A stretch of 18,063 bases of DNA. It comes from Antrodiella citrinella (taxonomy: Eukaryota > Basidiomycota > Agaricomycetes > Polyporales > Steccherinaceae). Both the position numbers and the translations under genes were made by a program. The notes beneath the pieces are model-generated. The model saw only the letters and a list, made by a program, of their open reading frames with translations, was not told the origin of the DNA and made no database searches. The stretch covers positions 1-18,063 of the forward strand of contig SGPM01000450.1 of the NCBI GenBank assembly GCA_004802725.1, given 5' to 3'. This document shows, piece by piece, positions 1-11,338 of this stretch; the first letter of the stretch is position 1; every line of letters begins with the position of its first letter.

Positions 1-1871
1 CCCCCGCCTATGGGGCGGCGCGCCCGTGCCCTCGTTCTCCCCGCTCTTCGCTTCTCCGCAGCTACTCTCGCACCTCCAATCGGGCATGCCGTATTCGTAT
101 ATGCGGCGCGGGCCGCACCCGTATGAGGTGAACGGCACGCGGAGGGTGTATACGGACGACTCGGACTTGGTGAGCAGCGTCGTGCACAGCGGATGGTGCT
201 CCTGGGTCGGCGTGTGGCGCGCGAAGCGGAGGGGGTTGGATTTGAGGGTAGTTGTGCGGGTCACGAGGGAGGCGAGGTTTGTGGGCGGGTATGGGAGGGA
301 GTGTAGGAGCGCGGCTACGGGGATGGGCAAGAAGTCGGCGTCCACCAAGGAGAAGGAAAAGCAGAAGGATAAGGATAAGGTGAAAGGAGAGACGGAGACG
401 GATGTGGTTATGCCTGTCTCGAATGAGTTTGAGGGTGGTGCGGAGGATGACAGCGAGGAGGAGCGAGCTATGTTGGTTAAAGCGGGGTATGGAGAGGGGT
501 ACGATGATGGCCGAGATCTGTTGAGTGCCGGCTGGGGGAACAGCCACGACGGTGCTGGGATGGAGATCCTCAGTGCCGAGTTTGTGAAGGTACGTGTTCC
601 TATGACATCTGCCTTCTTCACAGTGTGACTGATCACTCTGCATTGCACAGCGAGGGTACGCTCGTTCACATACGCGCCACAACCGCTCCCAACGGATGCT
701 CGAATATGCACAACGCCGTGCCGCACTCGGCTGCGGACCCACATGTACCACGCTCACCACCACGACGAACCTTCCATCCTCCTCCACACCAACCACACTT
801 TCGTCTTCGTCGTATTCCTCTTCTCAGGTGATCCGTCCGCGCAAGAAACGGCGGCTCAACCCCGAGTTGGACGTATATGCAGATCGGGAGAACGTAAACC
901 AGAAAGGGCGGTTGTGTGCGATTCAGGATGCGGAGGACCAGGATGTGTGCGCGGGGTATACGATCACGTTCTCTACTGGGTCGGGTGGTTTCGAGCCTGC
1001 GTACGTTGCATTTCCCTTGCCTTTCGTGATGAGTGAATTCATCGTCTGACCTATACATTTTTGGTTTTGCAGGTTCCAATACACACCTTCCGAGCTTCGT
1101 TCGATCATCTTCCGTGATAGGGACGCGACATCTTCATCATCATCACCCTCGATACCTTCACCATCGTCTCAGCGAAAATCAAAACGGAAACGCAGCGGGC
1201 CGCGAGAAGTCGTCGTCGACACCTCATGCGAACGCTTCTGGATCGCAGTCGAGGATGACGGAGATGCAGAAGGGGATAACAAGTACCTCGTTGCGTTGGT
1301 CCCGCGAACACGAGTCGGGCCCGTCGCTGAGAAGACAAGTACTTCGATTGGCGCGGATAGCAAGGATGCTGAGGCCCGAACAGCGGTGGAGAGCGCTGGT
1401 GCCGATTCTACGTCTGTCTCTGAGGAGGCGAAGGACGGGCAGGGCGAGGAGCCGATGGAAGTGTCGCCGACACCGACACCGCCTGCGAAAGATGTGGAGC
1501 CTGTAGCTGCAACGACCACTTCGTCGCTTCCACAGGATATGGAAGTCGTGAAGACAGACCCCCCTGCACTTTCACCCTCTGCGGTTCCAGCAGATCCACC
1601 AGTAGCGGAACCAGTATCTAGCCCCCCGTCCACATCCACGTCGAAAGCGAAAGCGAAAGCAGAATCTACCTTGCAGGTGCTCCACCGAAATCTACTCCCC
1701 TCCGATCTCGACTTCCTTAAAGACGGCGTGAATGTGCTGGGTCCCAAAGACGAAGCTGGTGCACGGAAAGGTTGGCGCATGGAAGCGAAGACGTGGCGCT
1801 GGTGTTCGAGTGAGGAGAGTGAGGCGTGGCGGAAGGCATTGAAAAGTTCAGAAGTGGTCGCCTCAGGGTAA
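1..1871 (+). CDS. RXT3: RXT3-like subunit of the Rpd3L histone deacetylase complex, 5' partial
   Basis: This looks like the basidiomycete form of Rxt3, a nuclear subunit of the Rpd3/Sin3 large histone deacetylase complex that acts in transcriptional repression. Exons are <2-589, 651-1000 and 1073-1871; the introns are 61 and 72 nt and the joins keep frame, leaving 578 visible residues. The frame is open to the left edge with no ATG, so the N-terminus lies outside. Visible Rxt3-domain signatures are a VYTDDSD...HSGW block near 146-200 and an HDGAGMEI block at 545-589, separated by an acidic and lysine-rich linker. A basic PRKKRRL stretch near 837-857 is a likely nuclear localisation signal. 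The C-terminal third is low-complexity Ser/Thr/Pro/Ala/Glu sequence followed by a Trp-rich tail. Assignment rests on remembered motif pattern, not an alignment. It converges with RPL11. Confidence 0.78.
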
Positions 1872-2207
1872 ATTATATGAAGTCGTCGTAATGTTCTATT
1901 AGCTAGTTATCGTTTGTGTGATGCTTGGTCTTACTTGGGTGTATAGTGTTGACGTCGTTGTTGCTTGTTGGTAGCATAATATCAGAAGTATTCATCTCAC
2001 AGCCTGGCAAGAGTCTGACCACAGCACGTCAGGGTATCCGACGGCAAGACATTCATTGGTGTGGCAAATCTTGTGCTGAACCACGCAGAGTCACTACATG
2101 GCGAAAACAATGATAATGGTGCGTTTTCATGCATGTGGTGTACATGGCAGGCAGTAGGTCATACGAGAATATAGTGACATAAGAAAGTAGAAGTGTACCC
2201 GAAAGAT
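1872..2207. other. Intergenic spacer between convergent genes
   Basis: This 336-base spacer lies between the stop codons of the RXT3-like gene (+) and RPL11 (-). It presumably carries both 3' UTRs and polyadenylation signals. The open frames crossing it start at non-ATG codons or are antisense continuations, and I see no gene or clear repeat. Confidence 0.6.
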
Positions 2208-2944
2208 CTACTTGGCCTGTGGACAGAGAAAAAGTGTTAATATCCTGTGTTAATATCCTGCTCTGTCGAGCGAGACTCAACAGAGAGATGGTACTCACAA
2301 GGATGATACCATCGAACCGCTGCTTGAACCACGCCATGGAGTCCTCCTTCTTGATACGATGCTGCGACCCGACACGTCCCTTCCTCTCCTTTCTCCTCGC
2401 TACCCGCGCACCCGGCCTGCCCATCACGACGTAGAAGTCCATACCGAAGATACCGATACCGGGGTCGTAACGCGCACCCAAATCGATGTGCTCCTGGATA
2501 CCGAAACCAAAGTTTCCAGTCTCGGAGAAGTTGCGCTTGCGGAGCTCGTACTCCTTGACTTTGAGTCCGCGCTCGAGGATCTCCTCGGCTTTGGGCCCGC
2601 GGATGGTGACGTGGACCGCGATCTTTTCGTTACGACGGATACCGAACGTGCGGACGGTGTAGCGGGCTTTCGAGGTGACGGGAGTTTGACCGGTCAGTTG
2701 TTCGAGGACCTTGGAGGCTCGTGTCAGACGATCTCCGGACTCTCCTACGGAGATGTCTGAGGAAGGAAACGTTTCGGTCAGCGCGACAAAATATATGACA
2801 TGAAGTGGGGAACTCACTGAGCACGAGCTTGTCGATCTTCACCTCCTTCATTACGTTGGTGGGGGCGGTCTTTTGGTCGGCCTACATAACATCGTCAGCA
2901 ACAGCGATCTAGGATGGTTCGACGATGAGCACGAGACTGACCAT
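2208..2944 (-). CDS. RPL11: 60S ribosomal protein L11 (uL5)
   Basis: This encodes cytosolic large-subunit protein uL5, which binds 5S rRNA in the central protuberance. Exons on the minus strand are 2944-2942, 2881-2818, 2756-2299 and 2216-2208, giving 177 residues; human RPL11 has 178. Near-universal family blocks are read directly, including [63 protein letters not shown] and the C-terminal [11 protein letters not shown]. The first coding exon is only the ATG, followed by a GTCAGT donor; the last coding exon is nine bases (Ala-Lys-stop). Introns are 60, 61 and 82 nt. An in-frame ATG 12 codons downstream (NVMKEVK) exists, but the spliced ATG gives the usual N-terminal length. The strand-opposed frame at 2359-2760 is a mirror of this exon. 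No pyrimidine tract is obvious just upstream of the ATG. Confidence 0.96.
2235..2260. repeat. Perfect 13-bp tandem duplication in the last RPL11 intron
   Basis: TGTTAATATCCTG occurs twice head to tail. On the coding (minus) strand each copy contains ATATTAACA, which resembles a fungal branch-point sequence, and the second copy is followed by a pyrimidine-rich tract and CAG. The intron is 82 nt where most others here are 50-63 nt. Confidence 0.85.
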
Positions 2945-3367
2945 GTCTTCGTCGTTGCCGGGGATGTCGTCGGTGTTGCCCTTGCTGCTCTTGCTGTTCG
3001 GTTCTCTCCTGCGGGGCGCATGGCAATTTCCGGTGGCTTGGGAATAAACTATACATCACCACGGCGTTTGCCGGAGGCTCGGGGACCAGGCAGTCGTAGG
3101 CGTCTGTAGGCTCATGAGCTCTGTCGTCTTCCACCTTGATTTCTTAATCTGTGGACATACATAAGTCTTGGCAACTCTGGGACGCTACCAGAGCAGATCC
3201 GTGTCTTGTGATTGGTTGTGCGTAACAAGCTGAACCACGCTGTTGTGGCGAGCCTTTTTGAATCTCTGTGATCATATCACGAAATCCGGCAGACAAAGTC
3301 TGCATACTGCGGCGACCTTGTATCGTCTCATCGTGCTGTGGACTGATTTACACATTCTCTATTACAG
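2945..3367. other. Divergent intergenic region upstream of RPL11 and the hypothetical gene
   Basis: These 423 bases separate the RPL11 start (-) from the first supportable codons of the rightward hypothetical gene (+). It must hold the RPL11 promoter and 5' UTR. No clean TATA box stands out. On the minus strand an ATG at 3021-3019 opens a frame that overlaps the RPL11 start out of frame; whether it is transcribed is unknown. No other gene is seen. Confidence 0.5.
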
Positions 3368-3865
3368 CGACATGTTGTGCACAAAAGCAAACTGCACTTG
3401 TACCTTACCCTGCAGCATCGCAGTGGGAAGCCAGGGTACCATTGGGGCTTCCTTGTCGCAATGGAGATAGACGGAAAGACGCCTCCACATGCCAACGACG
3501 CCTACCTCTTCCATGCGCTAGACCTCCTCGCTCCCGGCGTCGAGCTCACTCCAGAGGGCAAAGTGCCTTGGCGATTCGAGCGCAAGCCTGTCAATAGCGC
3601 TCATATCCCTCGTCTCGTCGCTGTAATCGTGCTCGCCAATCTGCCAGCGAGCATCTTCGAGAACGGCATAGAGAAATGGGCGCGGAAGGTGGAAGAAGTT
3701 GGGACCCGACATGGAATTGCGTTCACAGCCTTGAATAAGAGCGGCGGTGTCTTTAAAAACATTGTCGTAATGCAGAAGGGAGACGACGTTGAGCGGGACA
3801 TTGTCAGTTTTGGAGACCAGGCCACTATGAATTTCATAGCGGCCCCAAAGACAATCTGCCTATGA
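3368..3865 (+). CDS. Small fungal hypothetical protein resembling DUF6914, 5' end unresolved
   Basis: The frame open across this span ends at TGA. Its first half shows a pattern I associate with fungal DUF6914 proteins: a short beta-like LHLYLTL segment, then GYHWGFLVAM, a YLFHALDL strand, PWRFERKPV and a VAVIVLANLP helix. No function is known for that family. The start is uncertain. The first ATG is at 3461 and would give 134 residues but cut off the HW strand; an acceptor (CTATTACAG) just before 3368 suggests an upstream exon, although I found no ATG nearby to supply it. The C-terminal half (after about 3670) lacks the Cys/Trp pattern I would expect, so it may be divergent, mis-spliced or decayed. 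The family call is tentative. Confidence 0.42.
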   Translation, partial: RHVVHKSKLHLYLTLQHRSGKPGYHWGFLVAMEIDGKTPPHANDAYLFHALDLLAPGVELTPEGKVPWRFERKPVNSAHIPRLVAVIVLANLPASIFENGIEKWARKVEEVGTRHGIAFTALNKSGGVFKNIVVMQKGDDVERDIVSFGDQATMNFIAAPKTICL

Positions 3866-4427
3866 TGACTTGGGTAGAACAGAGAGGTTGAGGATGTTAC
3901 ATGTTCCCTCGTTGATGCTGCTGTATATCTCATCGCTCATCACGTTATTGCAAAGCTCCCATTCAGAACTGTCAGTCTCATAGCGACTCCGAGTGCATAC
4001 CACCGGGATGAGGTACATATTCTGGTGCAGCCCTGTATACCTGTCCACCGCATGTATTCAAAATGTCGACTGATGTACTCCCATAACGGGACTGATAGCA
4101 GTCATCATTGAAGTTCTCCCCGTGGCTCTGTAGCCTCCTTGGCTGACCTCGGTGCGGAAGACAATCGTTCCTTACTAGAGGTGACTCTGATGCATTCAAT
4201 TTCCAGGCTGCAGGGAAGCGCTTACAGTTCGACGTTGATTGTTCATGCACTTGCAATGCTGAAACTTGACATCCACTCTGACTTGGACGCGATTTGGCTA
4301 CTAGCTCATCTTCGTGCTATAACTCAACGATCGACGACCGAGGGGTCTTCCTCTTCTCCGCCACGTCCTGGCTTCTGCGACGTGATGTATTCGGAAAGTC
4401 ACGGGAACTACCAATGCAGGCCTAGGT

Positions 4428-4439
4428 CTTAGTACTAAG
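4428..4439. repeat. 12-bp perfect palindrome
   Basis: CTTAGTACTAAG is its own reverse complement. It is flanked by CCTA on the left and TAGG on the right, giving an imperfect extended dyad about 210 bases upstream of the NAD(P)H-hydrate dehydratase start. It could be a dimeric regulator site or chance. Confidence 0.5.
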
Positions 4440-4549
4440 GTAGGCCCGTGTCAGAGACGACTACATCACGTATATACTGGTTGCCAGTGGACGACTGCAT
4501 CTACGTAAGATCTTATCAGATCCTGATTCTCTGTAGATCTAATCTCTAC

Positions 4550-4566
4550 CAAGGCCGACGGCCTTG
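4550..4566. repeat. Short GC-rich inverted repeat
   Basis: CAAGGCC and GGCCTTG flank a 3-base loop, a perfect 7-bp stem. It sits 80 bases before the start codon at 4646, so in RNA it could be a small 5' UTR hairpin if transcription begins upstream of it. Confidence 0.5.
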
Positions 4567-4645
4567 ACTCGCACTTTTACTCTTCCTCTTGACTTCCGGT
4601 GCCAACGAATTGCAGCCCTTGTTCGAACCGTTAAACTTATTTGCA

Positions 4646-6091
4646 ATGCCCATCCCAAAGCACGTCCTGGATCAACTGAAACAATTGATACCACCGCTCA
4701 ATGGTACGCTGCACAAAGGACAGTCAGGTCGTGTTGGCGTATTAGGCGGGGCACTGGAGTGAGTACACCGATGAAGGCTCCTTCACGGACGCGTTGACAT
4801 GGGTTTGTGTTCTTATAGCTACACCGGGGCGCCCTTCTTTGCTGCTATGTCCGCGCTGCGAGTCGTACGCCACTTTTTAGTCACGAACAGCACACAGTTG
4901 ATCTCGAAATGCACAGGGTGCTGATCTGTCCCACGTCATATGTTCCCCTACTGCTGCTGGTGCCATCAAGTCATATTCACCAGACTTGATCGTCCATCCT
5001 ATTCTACGCGAAGACCAGTGAGTTGGTTTCCTATGTGCTGTGATTCTGCGGTTGCTTACGACCCCGAGTAATCAGAAGCACAAACTCGGTCAAGTCTGCC
5101 TTGTCGTCCATTCTCTCGCGACTACACGTATTGGTTGTGGGACCGGGGCTTGGGAGAGAAGAGTACATGCAGAACTATGCAAAATTGGCGATTGGGATTG
5201 CCAAAGATCGGGTATGTCTCCACCTTTCAATTGCTGCATGTCAGCGTCCTTAGACTAAATCGTTCCAGGGAATGTTCCTCGTGTTGGATGCCGATTCACT
5301 TCTGCTTGTCGGACAAGATCATGCTCTTGTGAAGGGCTACCGCCGCGCTGTCTTGACACCCAATGTTGTCGAGTTTAAACGCCTGAGTGAGCAGGTGGTG
5401 AGTAAGACACTTTATTGAGCATCCCGTACCTGATAATGTTGGCGCAGAATATTGACCCGAACACTCCACCCAAAGAACGAGCAGCCTTAGTGTCTCGGGC
5501 TCTTGGTGGTGTGACGATAGTCCAAAAGGGCGCAGAAGACCTCATTTGCACTAACACAGGTGCAGCAACTGACGAAGACGCAAGAATGAGCAAGGTATTT
5601 GCTTTCTGATGTCGGTCAACAGTGCTAACGTCCATCTGTAGGTCAATCCAGGGGAATCAACTGAGGAACAAGTTGTAGTGGACGTCAGGGGTGGGTTGAA
5701 ACGATGCGGCGGACAAGGAGACGTTCTCAGTGGCAGCATCGGAACTATTCTGGCATGGGGGAAATGTTACGAAGACGGCGCATTCGGGTCCGTTCTACTT
5801 ATTATCATTGGGCATAGACTGAAATGGGCTCATGATGATCATAGCGATCAATCGATACCGTCTTCCCATATCCCGTTGCTCGCGTCTACCGGAGGCTGTA
5901 TGGTAACGAGAACAGCATCATACTTGGCATTTGCGAAGAACGGACGAAGTACGCTGTTAATCTCGTTATGGCACGTTCGCGTTATCTCACTCGTTGTTTT
6001 AGGCGTCGTGACAGAAGACATGCTGCCGGAGATCGCAGGGGCATTCGAGCAGATGTTCAAAGATACAACATCCGGAGGAACGAAGTTGTAA
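4646..6091 (+). CDS. NAXD: ATP/ADP-dependent (S)-NAD(P)H-hydrate dehydratase
   Basis: This is the carbohydrate-kinase-like repair enzyme (mammalian NAXD/CARKD, yeast YKL151C) that dehydrates damaged (S)-NADHX and NADPHX back to NAD(P)H using ATP or ADP. Nine exons keep frame: 4646-4758, 4819-4864, 4917-5017, 5076-5211, 5269-5397, 5448-5594, 5642-5787, 5845-5948 and 6003-6091, giving 336 residues, the usual length. Motifs seen are [13 protein letters not shown] near the N-terminus, YTGAPFFAA, the GPGLGR loop at residues 109-114, [25 protein letters not shown] and the catalytic [10 protein letters not shown] (Asp251). The eight introns are 47-60 nt. I chose the ATG at 4646 because it begins a short N-terminus before the conserved block; no targeting peptide is evident. 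Its usual partner, the NAXE epimerase, is not in the window. Confidence 0.95.
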
Positions 6092-6458
6092 TGTTTCGCT
6101 CCGTCAGGACCCGAGGAAATTAGACCGGTAGAAACATGAAGAACTGTCGGAGGATAGACGTTGATCCTCGATAACACCGAGGCATGTAGCCTGAAGAAGG
6201 ATTTGTACACTGTAGCATGGTAGCACGTCGGCGTGCAAGGAACGAAATCTGCCAGTCCAAGGAATCGAACATGCGTCCCCCTTGTTGAGGCTCGAGAGCA
6301 AACGAGAACTGGGCCGGACCGAGACACGTGCTCGAATTTCCAGATATGGCAGACCTGCGTCATAAGAGATTGGGTTGCCGTCGATACGATATAAAGCAGC
6401 AAACCACCGCATAAACCTCCTTCAACCCTCCTCCTTCCTCCTTTCTTGCTTTTTGAAT
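6092..6458 (+). promoter_or_regulatory. Upstream region of phosphoglucomutase with TATA box
   Basis: This 367-base spacer between two same-strand genes holds the 3' UTR of the dehydratase gene and the promoter of phosphoglucomutase. A TATAAA at 6390-6395 lies 64-69 bases before the ATG at 6459. It is followed by a CT-rich stretch near 6417-6450, typical of strongly expressed fungal genes. Minus-strand frames here show no recognisable protein. Confidence 0.6.
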
Positions 6459-8541
<2,083 letters not shown>

Positions 8542-8753
8542 TTTGGACTCTTGGTGTGTTTGTGACGGCGCAGAGAGAAGGTCGTCTACCAAGGATAAGA
8601 AAACTGGAATGTAATTACGTATTGAAAGGAATCCCAGCAGCCTATGCATATTTGATAGAAGGGATGGGAAGTGTGGGCGAAGCTACTTGATAGGGTTTGC
8701 GAAATACTGCTTTACAAGAAAGTCGTATTTCCGACAATGGACAGTTTCCCACT

Positions 8754-9924
8754 TCAAGCAGAGATACCGCGGTAAGTACGGAGCTGGCCCTTGAGACGCG
8801 TGATCTGACCAGGCGTGAACTGGTTCATGCAGCTGCAAGCAAGCCAATATCGTCAGCAATGCACAACAAGGAACAGAGCTGGGAGATGCAGATACACATA
8901 CCTGTCAATGGAGTAGTCCATGTAGTTATGGATAGGGTCAACACCTCCGCCGGAGCAGGTATCTCTTCCGGTCGGGCATCCAGAAGCGGGAGACGCCTCG
9001 GGAGGGGTGTCGCTGACTTGATCGCCGGAGCCACTGCAGCCTCCTTGGAAAGTGTGGTACAGACCGACCCAGTGCCCGGCCTCGTGAGTCAAAGTCTAGT
9101 TGTGTGCCAGTGGTCAGTCGCAATGATCTCCCCATGAGAGACGGAAATGTGGCCGTACCTTGCCTTCGTTGTAAGAGTCGGTGGATCCTCCGGGGAGGGA
9201 GGAGTAGAGAATCACGCAACCGTCATCGGTGGGGTTGCTGCTGTAGTCGGAAGGGAAGGTGGAGTACCCGAGGAGGCCATTGGTGAACCTGGAGACCAGA
9301 ATAGATTGTCAGTACTGGAATCGCCGCTCAAATCCAGTTCAAATGCTCACCCGACGGTGTAGACATTCAAAGCGTTGGCACCGCCCGTACGGAGCGCCTT
9401 CTTCATGGCGGTCTGGAGGGGGCTCGTGTCGGTGACGGAGGTGAACCACTGTGTGTTGGTCGTACGCGTGGTACCGGCGAGGCTGAACGTCAAACCGGCA
9501 GAAGAGTAACCTTGGTTGAGTGCAGTAATTTGGTCCGCAATCTGAGAGTCACTATGTCCCTGAGGTCAATACCGAGACAGAGGGTCGCGATGACGGTTGA
9601 CACTCACGGAATGTTACCACCAGCAAGGGTCTTGTCCTTGCTGATAACGTGGAAGTAGACGGGGATGGTGGCGGCGGCGACGGCGTCAACGTGCGCGAAC
9701 GCTTCCTTGCCAATGTAGTTGGCATTGAAGTGCTCCTCAGCAGCGATGAGTTTCTCGTCCGAGATGGAGGTACCGCATCCACTGTATAGACAAAAAACAT
9801 GAGCACGTCGTTTGTATAGGTAAATTAACTCTATGACTTACCGGATGGTGACGTTGGATACCAGAGGTGAGCCAAGAACGCTGGAAACTCCGAGGAAGAG
9901 GGCGATGAAAGCTGAGCCGAACAT
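8754..9924 (-). CDS. Secreted M43B (pappalysin-type) metalloprotease, MEP1-like
   Basis: This is an extracellular zinc metalloprotease of MEROPS family M43B, like fungal MEP1 enzymes that degrade proteins outside the cell. Minus-strand exons are 9924-9842, 9781-9608, 9551-9351, 9288-9159, 9095-8902 and 8832-8754, giving 286 residues, normal for the fungal family. A hydrophobic signal peptide (about residues 1-19, [13 protein letters not shown]) is followed directly by the conserved [12 protein letters not shown] start of the mature region. The zinc site [11 protein letters not shown] spans residues 200-210, with Glu201 catalytic; the Met-turn NYMDYS has Met255. Cys216, 236, 243 and 262 probably form disulfides. 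The C-terminus [16 protein letters not shown] is typical. Introns are 56-69 nt with standard GT-AG ends. All key residues are present, so it is probably active. Confidence 0.95.
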
Positions 9925-9994
9925 TGTTGCGAAAAGGACTACTCAGACTGGGGATGAGACTTGACTTTGGCTTAACCTGGTTGCTTGGAACCAT

Positions 9995-10002
9995 CTTTTA
10001 TA
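9995..10002 (-). promoter_or_regulatory. TATA box of the metalloprotease gene
   Basis: TATAAAAG on the minus strand lies 71-78 bases before the ATG at 9924, a normal distance for a fungal core promoter. Confidence 0.7.
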
Positions 10003-10213
10003 CCGTATAGTACTGAGCGTGTAAAGGAAGTCAGTGCTCCTGGTGCGTTATCTGGAGGACACGCATGCCCAACAACACCAACAGGCTTGGCGTAGTGAGA
10101 TATACCATCTAGAAAACGTCCACGAGACCTTGAACGGTGTCAGTACAGGTGGACGAAGTCCGTAGCTGTCGAGAGATAGCAATACACAAGACAATGGAGA
10201 GAGCCCGGAACTT

Positions 10214-10227
10214 TCGAGAGCTCTCGA
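10214..10227. repeat. 14-bp perfect palindrome
   Basis: TCGAGAGCTCTCGA is self-complementary over 14 bases. It lies about 290 bases upstream of the metalloprotease start, so it could be a dimeric regulator site, but there is no second copy in the window to support that. Confidence 0.55.
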
Positions 10228-11076
10228 GAAGCCGGTTTGAGTGGGTCATTGCTGAACCCAAGTATCGAGCGCCTCGTGACGGTAACTCATAAGAACAGAG
10301 TCAACCGTATGGTTGTACAGTGCCAAGTCTCCTTAGAGTTGAGTAGAATCATGATGCGCGTAAGGTAGTAGCCATTCGCCGGAAGGCAATCTTATTTGCA
10401 CCGTATGCGAATGGAGATCGGACGTCAGTAACGATGACCGTCACGGAAACTAGAATGAAGAGTCGCCAGTCATACCGACGAAGCTCCTGGTCGGAGTCCA
10501 CACTGGCTGATTGTATGGTCGTCCAAGGTGCATCAGAGTCAAGTCTGTTGCCGACAGACCTATCGTCAGAGTGGACGAAGGCCGTCAATGCCGAACCTGC
10601 TGTTGATAGAGACCCGCGGTTGTACCGCACATCGACTCAGGTCGACGTCAAAGAATCAACACAATAATTCGCGCGAGAGTGCCAAGTTGAACAAACACCT
10701 ACCGGATTATCAGCGAGGAGATGACGAGTTGCCTTCCAAGCTAAGAAGTCATGGGGTGCATCGTGATGATCTTCCAGATGACCATGTGGAAGAGCGTTCA
10801 GAATCAAGGTGATAGGTCAACGCCAAGGACTAGATATAATAGCTGCACGAACACTCTCTTCTGCACTGCAGGGGGGGACAGAGTCAATTGCCTGTCATGA
10901 TTCATGAGGCGTGCGCGGTCTGGACCACACGAGCAACCTCCCCTGCAATGTAGGGGAGGCTATACTACTGCTATACGTGTACGGGCAGCGACCGAGCCAG
11001 GATCTGCTGTGACTCCCGTGAGACAGCGGCTTCCAGCACCGCTTGATTGCAGACAACTTCGAAAAGACAAAGTACG

Positions 11077-11086
11077 ACGTATACGT
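11077..11086. repeat. 10-bp palindrome
   Basis: ACGTATACGT is self-complementary. It is short enough to be chance. Confidence 0.3.
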
Positions 11087-11273
11087 AGATGCCCTGGTAG
11101 AAACGTCGGCGGCGGTTGACGTGACGGAGCTCTGTTGATTACTATGATGCCTACGAATGACTGCGACCGACAGACCTTCGAGCGCTGGACACATTGATGT
11201 GGGTGTTAGTACAGCACAAGCTTCAAGCTCAAGGTGATGTTATCGACTCTCGAGAATAGTAGTAGTACGGCAG

Positions 11274-11294
11274 AGGATTAGTCAAGGATTAGTC
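11274..11294. repeat. Near-tandem 10-bp direct repeat
   Basis: AGGATTAGTC occurs at 11274-11283 and again at 11285-11294, one base apart. Confidence 0.5.
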
Positions 11295-11320
11295 GTAGAG
11301 GACTCAGAGAACAAGAGGCA

Positions 11321-11338
11321 TATCGGAAGATACCGATA
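11321..11338. repeat. Small inverted repeat
   Basis: TATCGG and CCGATA are perfect 6-bp arms around a 6-base spacer. It is in the gene-poor region with no known role. Confidence 0.35.

Larger units (their letters stand above)
3866..4645. other. Intergenic region upstream of the NAD(P)H-hydrate dehydratase gene
   Basis: These 780 bases contain no gene I can support. Open frames here (for example 4139-4432, + strand) begin at non-ATG codons and have no recognisable motif. Two compact inverted repeats lie in it (4428-4439 and 4550-4566). The right end must contain the promoter and 5' UTR of the gene starting at 4646. Confidence 0.5.

Noticed and set aside
1169..1780. 203-codon minus-strand frame opposite the RXT3-like gene
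   Set aside because: Low-complexity mirror (Ser/Thr/Ala/Val/Asp) of the plus-strand low-complexity tail, which is tied by phase to recognisable Rxt3 exons.
2359..2760. 133-codon plus-strand frame opposite RPL11
   Set aside because: It is the antisense shadow of a highly conserved ribosomal protein exon.
2942..3021. Upstream ORF overlapping the RPL11 start from an ATG at 3021 (minus)
   Set aside because: The transcription start is unknown; ribosomal protein genes usually have short leaders, so there is no evidence this ATG is transcribed.
4139..4432. 97-codon plus-strand frame upstream of the dehydratase gene
   Set aside because: It begins at TTG, shows no domain and no splice connection.
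4620..4632. GTTCGAACC resembling a tRNA B-box, and a similar GTTCGATTCC on the minus strand near 6262
   Set aside because: Neither is flanked by complementary T-arm stems, and no matching A-box or acceptor stem is present.
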